Source of the DNA: an uncultured Thalassospira sp.
GTDB taxonomy: Bacteria; Pseudomonadota; Alphaproteobacteria; Rhodospirillales_A; Thalassospiraceae
Direction: 5' to 3'
Length of the DNA stretch: 10,491 bases
Assembly (NCBI GenBank): GCA_946885765.1
Contig: CAMPHD010000078.1
Location: 1 to 10,491, forward strand
The number at the start of each line of letters is the position of its first letter. Position 1 is the first letter of the stretch. The notes under the pieces are model-generated. The model was not told the origin of the DNA. It saw nothing but the letters and a program-made list of their open reading frames with translations, and did not search any database. Positions 1 through 7,068 of the stretch are shown here, one piece after another. The position numbers and the translations under genes are program-made.

Positions 1-545
1 TGGACGGCGACCAAGGATGACGAGCAAGCGGTGTCGATGATATTTGCCGGACCGTGCCAGTCTTTTAGGAAGGACAGGCGTGTGACCATGTTCGAGGGCA
101 CGTTAAGGGCAAAGACCTGTTCGGCCCTGTCACGTGCGACATGTTCCATGGCAACGCGCCATGCCGGGTTTGCCCCGCCACCGGCAAAAATGCCGACCTT
201 TTTACCGCGTAGTGCCTGCCCGCCATAACCGGCATTTTCCATCGCCATCAGGGCGGTTTCGATAAACAGGCGCTGTTCCGGGTCGATCAGGGCGGCGTCA
301 GCCGGTGCCATGCGGAAACGGCCCGGATCGAAATCAAAGATGCGGTCAAGATAGGCGGCTTCGCGGAAGCGGGCCGGAACCGGACGGCCGATGGCGGCCA
401 TCATGTCGCGGGTTTCATGATCGCGTTCGGGCGGAAGTGGTCGGACGCCATCCGTGCCGCGGGCGATATCAGCCCAAAATGTATCGATGTCGTCCGCCCC
501 GGCAAGCTGAAGCCCGATGCCGATCACCGCAATCGGTTCGTCGGT
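1..545 (-). other. KS2: ketosynthase domain, truncated at the window edge
   Basis: It begins EPIAVIGIGLQLAGADDIDTF (residues ~2173-2193) and runs through DPEQRLFIE and a GPANIIDTACSSSLVAV active-site segment (Cys2344, codon 24-26). The half carrying the two catalytic histidines lies outside the window. It marks the switch back from peptide to polyketide chemistry: it should extend the seryl chain with a ketide unit to give a serine-derived gamma-amino acid. Whether a cis AT follows cannot be seen. Confidence 0.93.
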
Positions 546-3500
546 GGCAAGCTGGGCACCTTGTGCCGTTGCAAGATCGTCGGTTGCGATATTCAACCCG
601 GCCAGTAGTTCGGCCTGACGGGCGATGGTGGCGCTGGCGAACAGGTCGGCGATGCTGACCTTGCCGGGCCAGCGGGTATTGATTTTTTCATGCAGGCGCA
701 GCAGCAAAAGCGAATTGCCGCCGACATCAAAGAAACCGTCTTCTCGATCCGCCAGTACACCAGGCAGGATTTCCTGCCACAGCCGTTGCAGAACGCGTTC
801 CAGATTTGCCAGATCAATATTTTCGGCGTCGGTCTTTGCCGCGATAGCCGGTTTTGATTTCCGGTTGGCGACTTTTGGCGACCCTGCTATCGGTGTCCCC
901 GAAAGGGCCTTTCGGTCGACCTTGCCGCTGCTGGTGAGAGGCAGGTGATCAAGGGCAAAGAAACGTGCCGGGATCATATATTCGGGCAGGCGGGTGCGCA
1001 GATGATCGCGCAGGACACCAATGGTCAGTTCACCGTCACCCAGTACAAAGGCATGCAATTCATCAAGGTCGCCAACCCGCACCGCCTTGACCAGGGCGCG
1101 TTCAACCAGATCGTGGCTTTCGATCGTGGTTTCGACTTCGCCGCATTCGATGCGGAAGCCGCGAATTTTGACCTGATGATCGATCCGGCCAAGATATTCG
1201 ACCGATCCGTCGGCAAGGAAGCGGCCCAGATCACCAGTGCGATACAGTTTATGGCCCGGATTGCGGGGATCATCGGGGAACTTTTCGGCGGTCAGTTCAG
1301 GGCGGTTGCGATAACCGCGCGCGATTTGTGGCCCACCCAACACGATTTCACCCGAGACGCCAATCGGCATGTCGCGGAGTTTGGCATCAAGGATGCGAAT
1401 GGTGGTGTTGGCAATCGGTTTGCCGATGGGAACGATATCGGGATTATCAAGCGGAGAGCAGGCATGCCAGGTGACATCCACCGTCGCCTCGGTCGGGCCG
1501 TAAAGGTTATGCAGTTCGGTCCCGAAGCGATCAAACAGCAGATCGTTGAAGCGTTTTACCAGTGCGGGATCAAGTGCCTCACCACTTGCGAAAACGCGTT
1601 TGAGGCTGCCAAGGTTTTCGATATCGACCAGCCCGTGTTCGACCGAGAACAGGAAACTTGCCAGCATCGAAGGCACGAAATGCATGGTGGTGACGCCATG
1701 ATCGCGAATGGTCTGGGCCAGTTGTTGCGGATCGCGTTCAACGCCCGGATCGGGCAGGACAACGCGCGCCCCGGTCCATGACCACCAGAACAGTTCCCAT
1801 ACCGAAACATCGAATGTGATCGGGGTTTTTTGCAAAATGACGTCATCAGGGCCAATCGGGAAGGTGTCCTGCATCCAGAGGATACGGTTCAGAACGCCGA
1901 GATGGGCGATTTCGACACCTTTCGGGCGACCGGTTGAGCCGGATGTGAACAGCACATAGGCAAGGTCATCGGGTGCGTTGATCGCATCAGGGATATCGGC
2001 ATCTTCGGTGCCATCGATGATCAGAACATTGTCGAGGTCAAACAGATGGGCGAGATCGGCGGTGGTGATGACACGCGGATAGTCAAGATCATCAAGCATG
2101 TCCTTGCGGCGCTGTTCGGGGTGATCCGGGTCAAGGGGGCTATATGCCGCACCACATAGAAGGATCCCGTGAATGGCGGCCAGCATATCGACCGACCGTC
2201 GCACGGCAACGCCGATCACATCACCTGGACCAATTGATGCTGCGCGCAGTTTCGCGGCAATCCCGGCGGCACGACGGGTGAATTGTTCGTAACTTAGGGT
2301 TTCAGATGTTCCGATAACCGCAGGTGCGGTTGGCGTGGCGCGGACCTGATCAAGGAACGGTTCGGAAATGCTGCGTTCAATCGCAAGGTCAAGATCGGTG
2401 GCATTGAATTGATCGATCCGGGCGCGTTCGTCCGCCGGCAAGATCGGCAATTCGTCGATTTTGATTGTCGATGGTTTGGACAGGGCGGCGCAGGCAAGGA
2501 TTTCAAGGCGGTTGAAAATTGCCTGAATGGTGGGTTTGTCAAACAGGTCGGTATCAAATTCGATCTGGCATAGAAGGGCGTCGTTCCGTTTGCTGAAATA
2601 GAATGCAAGATCGAATTTCGAGAACGGGAATTCGGTTTTCAGAAGCGAGAGTTCGGCATCGCCAAGCTTGCCAAGGTCGGGGATGCTGTCCTGCCATGCG
2701 ACCAGAACATCAAATAACGGATTGCGTGCAGGATCGCGCGGCGCATTGACGTCGGCAACCACATCCTCGAACGGGGCGGCCTGATCGGACAGGGCATCAA
2801 TGATGGTTTTGCCGGTTTGGGTCAGATGATCGTCAAATCCGGCATCCGGATCGACATTCTGACGCAGAACGACGGTGTTCACAAAGAAGCCGACCACGTC
2901 ATCAAGGGCGGTCTGTTCACGGCCCGCCACCAGCATGCCAAGAGGGATATCGGTCTGCCCGGATTGCCGGTACATCAGGATTTGCACAAAGGCGGTCAGA
3001 ATGGAAAACGCGGTTGTGCCGTGCCGGTCCGCCGCATCATTGATCAGACGCGCGGTTTCTTCGCCAAAGGCCGTTTCATGGAAATCACCGGCGAAACGGC
3101 GCGCCTTGGGACGGCGGCGATCCGTTGGCAGGGCCAATGGTTCAGGCAGAGGCAACAGCCGTTCTTTCCAGCGGGCCAGCAAATCCTTGCCGTCGGCTGA
3201 GCTTAAATAGCTGTGTTGCCAGCTTGCAAAATCCTCGTAATGGCGGTCAAGCAATGGCAACGATGGGGTGGCTATTCCGGTTTCTGCGGCATAAAGGGCT
3301 GCAAGATCGCGCAGCAATGTCGGCATCGACCAGCCATCGCAAATCGCATGATGCAGGGAAACCAGCATCCAGTGACGGTTGGGGGCGAGCGTGATCAGAT
3401 CGGCCCTTGCCAATGGTTTGTTTTCAAGGTCGAAGGGACGGACGGTTTCGCGCGCGATGAACAAGCGGGCGGGGCCTTCGTCCATTTGGTGGCGACCAAG

Positions 3501-6500
3501 CATCCATGAACCGGCGGGTGCCAGATACTGGCTGACGCCATCCGGGTGATGCGGATCGGATTTGAACCGCAGACGTAGCGCATGTTGCCGTTCTTCAAGT
3601 TTGTGCAGGGCGGCCTGCAGGGCATCGGCATCAATCGGCCCATTGATTTCAAACGCGGCAGGGACGGAATAAACCGCCATGTCGGGCTGCATGCGTTGCA
3701 GGACCCAAAGACGGGCCTGTCCGCTTGAAAGCGGGAATTTCGGGCCGTCTGCCTTTGGAATCAGGAATTGTTCGCCATTCTGTTTATGGTCGGCAAGCAG
3801 GGTTGCGATCCCGCCGACTGTGCGGGCGACAAAGATATCCTGAAGTTTCGGGCGGATGCCGGTGGATTTTTCGAGCAACCCGGCAAGGCGCATGGCGACA
3901 AGGCTGTGTCCGCCCAATGCAAAGAAATCCGACGATGCGGTGATGTCACTGTTGCCAAACAGGGCTTTGAAATGGTCGGCAACGATCTGTTCGAGTTCGC
4001 CGCTGCTGTTGGCGTTGCCGGTTTGGGGAGCAAGTGGTGCTGTGTTCGTCAGGGTATCAAGAAGCTGTTTGCGATCCACCTTGCCATTCACATTGACCGG
4101 CAGATGATCCAGGACGACAAACCGTTCGGGGATCATGTAATCGGGCAGATTGCGGCCAAGGATTTGCATCCAGACACTGCTGTTATCCTGATCGGCGGCG
4201 ATGGCGGCACCAAGGAAGGCATCGGCACCACTGCCGACCGGCATCACGCAGGCATTGCGAATGCCATCAATCTGGCTCAATCGTTTTTCAATGGCGGCGG
4301 TTTCAATCCGGTGTCCGCGAATTTTGACCTGCCCGTCACGACGGCCACCAAATTCAATCACGCCATCCGCCCGCCAGCGCGCGCGGTCGCCGGTTTTGTA
4401 AAGGCGGGTTTCGGGCAAATGATCGAACGTGACGAATGCCTTGGCGGTGCGTTCGGGCGCGCCGGAATATCCCAGCGCCAGCCCGTCGCCCGCGGCATAA
4501 AGTTCACCCCATACCCCGGTCGGAACCGGTTGCCCGCCTGCATCAAGAATATAGGTGCGTGTGTTGCCAATCGGCCGACCAATCGGAATGTTTGCCGATT
4601 TCACATCGTGCGGCGTGATCGGGTGGATACAGGTAAAGGTGGTATTTTCCGTCGGGCCATAGCCGTTGATCAGGGCAAGGCCCGGGCAGGCGGTCATGAC
4701 TTTTTGCAGGTGGGTAGGGCTTAGTGCCTCGCCCCCGGAAAGCAGTCTTTTGAGCGGGGCAAAGCAACCCGGGGTATCATCGGCGATACGGTTAAACAGG
4801 CTTGCGGTCAGCCACATGGTGGTGACGCCGCCATCGTTAAGGGCATTGCGAAGGACTGCCGGATCAAACAGGGTTTCGTTATCAATCAGAACCAGTTTGC
4901 CGCCATTCAGAAGCGGTGCCCAGATTTCAAGGGTTGCGGCATCAAAACCAAGTGATGCGGCCTGTGCCATGACATCGGTGTCATCAAATGCAAGTGCCCG
5001 ATTGTTCACAGCCAGACGGGCGACAGCCCGGTTGGGGATCTGCACCCCTTTGGGCGCACCGGTCGAGCCGGACGTGAACATGACATAGGCCAGATCATCG
5101 CCAGCACGTTTGGCAAAGGATGCATTTGATGTTGCGTTGGCGTCGGGAAGATGTGCGATGCGAACGCGATCAGAAATGCCCGACAGGCGATCAAATTCGG
5201 TGTTGTCGCACAAAAGAACGTTGGCACTGCATTCTTCCATCAGGGCGGCAATGGCATCGGCAGGCAAAGATTTATCAATCGGCAGATAAGCAGCACCGTG
5301 CCAGGCAATGCCAAGAATAGTGATAATCGCATCAAGCGAACGATCCGCGGCAAGGGCGACGATTGAGTCCGGTGCAACATCAAGGGCATCAAGCCCTGTG
5401 GAAATGGCAGCGACCCGTTGCCCCAAAGCACTATAGGTGATTTTGTGATCGCGATCCTGCAGGGCGATCTTGCTCGCGTTGGCCGGGTTTGTGATCTGCC
5501 GGGCGAGCAATTCGCCAAGGCCGCAGTCACGCGGGTAATCCGATGTGGTATCGTTGAGCGAGATGGATAGTTGATCGCGTTCGTCTTCGGGAAGAATATC
5601 CACAAGACCAAGCGGTATTTCCGGGCTTTTGGCAAGCGTCCGCGCAAAAGTCAGGAAACGTTTTGCAAAACGTTCGATCCATGCTTCGCCATAGATATTG
5701 CTTTGATATTCGACGGCCAAAGATGTTTCCGCACCGTTTTTCATCATGCCGACCATCAGGGGGAATTTGCCCGCCCCGAAGTCGAGATCTTCGATCACGA
5801 AGGGGCTGTCGCTGATTTCCATTACGTGGACGGCATCGAATGGCTGACCGGTCGGGCCCTGTGCTGCCTGTGTCAGATCGTGAACCAGACGCGACAGGGG
5901 ATAATCCTGCACATCAAGTATGGACAGGACCTCGTGCCCGACCTGCTTGGTCAGGGCATCAAGGTTATCTGCCATATCCGGTTTGATCGCGACGGGCAGG
6001 ACATTCACAAAACAGCCCATCGACTGCATGGTTTCCTTGTCCCTGCGACCGGCAAAGGGCAGCCCTATGATAGCTGTGCCGTTTTCCTTGTGCCGGGCGA
6101 TCACGGCGATGGTCAACGCGGCCCAGAGTGTGGTCTGTGTCGTTTTGCGGGTATGGCTGGCAAGCTTTGCGAAAGCGTCGGCGTCAGCGCCTGTCAGTTC
6201 GATCAAAAGCCGTTTGCCACCACCGTTCCGATCCGCTGCCGGGTCATCAGGTAGTCCGGCGGATAGCAGTTTATCGGTTCGTGCCGACCAGAAGTTCCGT
6301 GCGATTTCGCCGCGTTCCCGATCCAGATTGCGATGCGCATTACGCACAAGTTCTTCAATATCGGGGATGTTTCCGGGGGTGTCTCCGGCAAGAATTCCAA
6401 GAAGTTCTTCTTGCAGCAACATGACCGACTGGCCATCAAAACACAGATGATCGATTGCCATGGCCAGTTGCGGAGCTTGTCCATCGTCATGTTCGATATA

Positions 6501-7055
6501 GCCAAACCGGGCCAAAGGACCGGTGGCGAGATCAAAAAGACCATGACGGATTTCACGGGTGGTTTCGATCTTGCGCACCGTTACCGGCATGTGGGCATGC
6601 ACACGCTGGATCAGTTGGCCGTCCTGTTCAACAAAGGTGGACCGGAGGGCATCATGGCGTTTCACAATGACGGCAATCGCATCACGGACGGCGGTGAAAC
6701 CGGTTCCTTCCGGGAGGTTGAAGCCCGTGACGATATGGTAATTGGTGTTTATCGGCTGATCGCGCCTTGCAATCCATTGTCCTTCGATGGCGGGATGGGC
6801 CGGGAAGGATTTGAGGATTGGACCGGCGGTGGAACCCTTATTTTCCGGTTCGACTGGTGCGCGTAGCAAGCTGATGATTTCAGCCTTCAGGTCACGGGTT
6901 TCGGATTTCAGGTCATCGTCAAACGCACCAGTCGGTGCATCAAAACAAAGATCGCGCCCGTTGGCATGCAGGCTTAGCACGATGTCGCGCTGACGGAGTT
7001 TATCAAGCAGGTCGAGTGCGGTTTGCGTGCGGCGTAACAGTTGATCGGTATTCAT
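1..7055 (-). CDS. Hybrid NRPS/PKS, TubC-docking-C-A(Val-like)-PCP-C-A(Ser)-PCP-KS..., 3'-truncated by the window edge
   Basis: This is a cytosolic multimodular synthetase. It should condense the polyketide chain from the preceding PKS with a valine-like amino acid and then serine, and hand the peptidyl chain to a ketosynthase in the same protein. The frame is open from ATG 7055 to base 1, 2351 codons without a stop. Every catalytic motif checked lies in this one frame, so no frameshift is needed. Domains: docking (~4-66), C1 (~72-488, DHLCFDG at 202-208), A1 (~505-1000), PCP1 (~1020-1086, Ser1051), C2 (~1105-1535, HHAICDG at 1235-1241), A2 (~1560-2055), PCP2 (~2084-2151, Ser2115) and KS2 (from ~2171, Cys2344). 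The start is supported by an AGGGAG ribosome-binding site 7 bases upstream and by the complete docking domain that follows. There is no epimerisation domain. The rest of KS2 and anything after it lie outside the window. Confidence 0.96.
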   Translation of the reverse strand, partial: MNTDQLLRRTQTALDLLDKLRQRDIVLSLHANGRDLCFDAPTGAFDDDLKSETRDLKAEIISLLRAPVEPENKGSTAGPILKSFPAHPAIEGQWIARRDQPINTNYHIVTGFNLPEGTGFTAVRDAIAVIVKRHDALRSTFVEQDGQLIQRVHAHMPVTVRKIETTREIRHGLFDLATGPLARFGYIEHDDGQAPQLAMAIDHLCFDGQSVMLLQEELLGILAGDTPGNIPDIEELVRNAHRNLDRERGEIARNFWSARTDKLLSAGLPDDPAADRNGGGKRLLIELTGADADAFAKLASHTRKTTQTTLWAALTIAVIARHKENGTAIIGLPFAGRRDKETMQSMGCFVNVLPVAIKPDMADNLDALTKQVGHEVLSILDVQDYPLSRLVHDLTQAAQGPTGQPFDAVHVMEISDSPFVIEDLDFGAGKFPLMVGMMKNGAETSLAVEYQSNIYGEAWIERFAKRFLTFARTLAKSPEIPLGLVDILPEDERDQLSISLNDTTSDYPRDCGLGELLARQITNPANASKIALQDRDHKITYSALGQRVAAISTGLDALDVAPDSIVALAADRSLDAIITILGIAWHGAAYLPIDKSLPADAIAALMEECSANVLLCDNTEFDRLSGISDRVRIAHLPDANATSNASFAKRAGDDLAYVMFTSGSTGAPKGVQIPNRAVARLAVNNRALAFDDTDVMAQAASLGFDAATLEIWAPLLNGGKLVLIDNETLFDPAVLRNALNDGGVTTMWLTASLFNRIADDTPGCFAPLKRLLSGGEALSPTHLQKVMTACPGLALINGYGPTENTTFTCIHPITPHDVKSANIPIGRPIGNTRTYILDAGGQPVPTGVWGELYAAGDGLALGYSGAPERTAKAFVTFDHLPETRLYKTGDRARWRADGVIEFGGRRDGQVKIRGHRIETAAIEKRLSQIDGIRNACVMPVGSGADAFLGAAIAADQDNSSVWMQILGRNLPDYMIPERFVVLDHLPVNVNGKVDRKQLLDTLTNTAPLAPQTGNANSSGELEQIVADHFKALFGNSDITASSDFFALGGHSLVAMRLAGLLEKSTGIRPKLQDIFVARTVGGIATLLADHKQNGEQFLIPKADGPKFPLSSGQARLWVLQRMQPDMAVYSVPAAFEINGPIDADALQAALHKLEERQHALRLRFKSDPHHPDGVSQYLAPAGSWMLGRHQMDEGPARLFIARETVRPFDLENKPLARADLITLAPNRHWMLVSLHHAICDGWSMPTLLRDLAALYAAETGIATPSLPLLDRHYEDFASWQHSYLSSADGKDLLARWKERLLPLPEPLALPTDRRRPKARRFAGDFHETAFGEETARLINDAADRHGTTAFSILTAFVQILMYRQSGQTDIPLGMLVAGREQTALDDVVGFFVNTVVLRQNVDPDAGFDDHLTQTGKTIIDALSDQAAPFEDVVADVNAPRDPARNPLFDVLVAWQDSIPDLGKLGDAELSLLKTEFPFSKFDLAFYFSKRNDALLCQIEFDTDLFDKPTIQAIFNRLEILACAALSKPSTIKIDELPILPADERARIDQFNATDLDLAIERSISEPFLDQVRATPTAPAVIGTSETLSYEQFTRRAAGIAAKLRAASIGPGDVIGVAVRRSVDMLAAIHGILLCGAAYSPLDPDHPEQRRKDMLDDLDYPRVITTADLAHLFDLDNVLIIDGTEDADIPDAINAPDDLAYVLFTSGSTGRPKGVEIAHLGVLNRILWMQDTFPIGPDDVILQKTPITFDVSVWELFWWSWTGARVVLPDPGVERDPQQLAQTIRDHGVTTMHFVPSMLASFLFSVEHGLVDIENLGSLKRVFASGEALDPALVKRFNDLLFDRFGTELHNLYGPTEATVDVTWHACSPLDNPDIVPIGKPIANTTIRILDAKLRDMPIGVSGEIVLGGPQIARGYRNRPELTAEKFPDDPRNPGHKLYRTGDLGRFLADGSVEYLGRIDHQVKIRGFRIECGEVETTIESHDLVERALVKAVRVGDLDELHAFVLGDGELTIGVLRDHLRTRLPEYMIPARFFALDHLPLTSSGKVDRKALSGTPIAGSPKVANRKSKPAIAAKTDAENIDLANLERVLQRLWQEILPGVLADREDGFFDVGGNSLLLLRLHEKINTRWPGKVSIADLFASATIARQAELLAGLNIATDDLATAQGAQLATDEPIAVIGIGLQLAGADDIDTFWADIARGTDGVRPLPPERDHETRDMMAAIGRPVPARFREAAYLDRIFDFDPGRFRMAPADAALIDPEQRLFIETALMAMENAGYGGQALRGKKVGIFAGGGANPAWRVAMEHVARDRAEQVFALNVPSNMVTRLSFLKDWHGPANIIDTACSSSLVAV
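603..806 (-). other. PCP2: peptidyl carrier domain
   Basis: A carrier fold with FFDVGGNSLLLLRL; the phosphopantetheine serine is residue 2115 (codon 711-713). It holds the seryl chain and is followed by a ~20-residue linker and then KS2, so the chain should pass from a peptidyl carrier directly to a ketosynthase. Confidence 0.92.
891..2378 (-). other. A2: adenylation domain, predicted serine
   Basis: It activates serine and loads PCP2. Core motifs are FTSGSTGRPKGV, TFDVSVWELFWW, MHFVPSML, FASGEALD, LYGPTEATVDVTW, LYRTGDLGRF and SSGKVDRK (Lys2045). Residues aligned to the GrsA pocket are D1749, V1750, W1753, H1792, then F, S, L, V, D and K2045, giving D-V-W-H-F-S-L-V-D-K. This is the serine code known from EntF, and the flanking stretches also resemble EntF. 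Confidence 0.92.
2451..3743 (-). other. C2: condensation domain, canonical active site
   Basis: It should join the chain on PCP1 to the serine on PCP2. The first core motif is PLSSGQARLWVLQRM, and the active site is HHAICDGWS (residues 1235-1243) with both histidines intact. Further on are FFVNTVVLR and a DAAPFEDVV-like region (QAAPFEDVV). These features fit the ordinary LCL class, consistent with the absence of an epimerase before it. Confidence 0.92.
3798..3998 (-). other. PCP1: peptidyl carrier domain
   Basis: A carrier fold with SSDFFALGGHSLVAMR; the phosphopantetheine serine is residue 1051 (codon 3903-3905). It lies between A1 and C2 and holds the valine-like residue. No epimerisation domain follows, so the residue should keep the L configuration unless C2 is a dual-function domain. 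Confidence 0.93.
4056..5543 (-). other. A1: adenylation domain, predicted valine-like substrate
   Basis: It activates an amino acid as its adenylate and loads PCP1. Core motifs are FTSGSTGAPKGV, FDAATLEIW, GYGPTENTTF, LYKTGDRARW and NGKVDRK (Lys992). Specificity residues aligned by hand to GrsA are D705, A706, L709, then W, L, G, G, T, F and K992, giving D-A-L-W-L-G-G-T-F-K. From memory the classical valine code is D-A-F-W-I-G-G-T-F-K, matching at 8 of 10. Valine is the best guess; isoleucine or another branched residue is possible. Confidence 0.85.
5592..6842 (-). other. C1: condensation domain, atypical active-site motif
   Basis: It should form the amide between the beta-ketoacyl chain on ACP2 and the amino acid on PCP1. 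The core motif reads DHLCFDG (residues 202-208) instead of HHxxxDG. The second, catalytic His (203) and the DG are kept; only the first His is replaced, by Asp. The N-terminal motif is also degenerate (PAIEGQWIARR in place of the SxAQxRLW type). This fits a specialised domain that accepts a polyketide donor rather than a peptidyl donor. Confidence 0.87.
6858..7046 (-). other. TubC-like N-terminal docking domain
   Basis: Residues ~4-66 of the NRPS follow the TubC docking layout. First comes a helix (LLDKLRQRDIVL), then two short strands around a turn (LSLHANGRDLCFDAPTGAF), then a second helix (DLKSETRDLKAEIISLLR). The family is known to recognise the C-terminal peptide of the preceding synthase. 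Its presence right after a PKS gene with a short tail supports the order PKS then NRPS. The call rests on pattern recognition, not a profile search. Confidence 0.8.
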
Positions 7056-7068
7056 TACAGCACTCCCT
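7053..7068 (-). promoter_or_regulatory. Overlapping stop/start (TAATG) with internal Shine-Dalgarno
   Basis: On the minus strand, AGGGAG (7063-7068) is followed by a 7-base spacer and then ATG (7053-7055). The PKS stop TAA (7055-7057) shares its final A with that ATG. The ribosome-binding site therefore lies inside the last codons of the PKS gene. This arrangement is typical of translational coupling and suggests that the two partner subunits are made in a fixed ratio from one transcript. It also fixes the start of the NRPS gene. Confidence 0.85.

Noticed and set aside
945..1781. Plus-strand ORF (278 codons) opposite A2
   Set aside because: It is a mirror of the A2 coding sequence; no family features were recognised.
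2451..4004. Epimerisation domain between PCP1 and C2
   Set aside because: Only a short linker separates PCP1 from the first core motif of C2, so there is no room for an extra ~400-residue domain.
3768..4724. Long plus-strand ORF (318 codons) opposite A1 and PCP1
   Set aside because: It is antisense to an adenylation and carrier domain with complete core motifs, and has no independent ribosome-binding site or recognisable protein family.
5571..6254. Plus-strand ORF (227 codons) opposite C1
   Set aside because: It is antisense to the C1 condensation domain and lacks any recognised motif.
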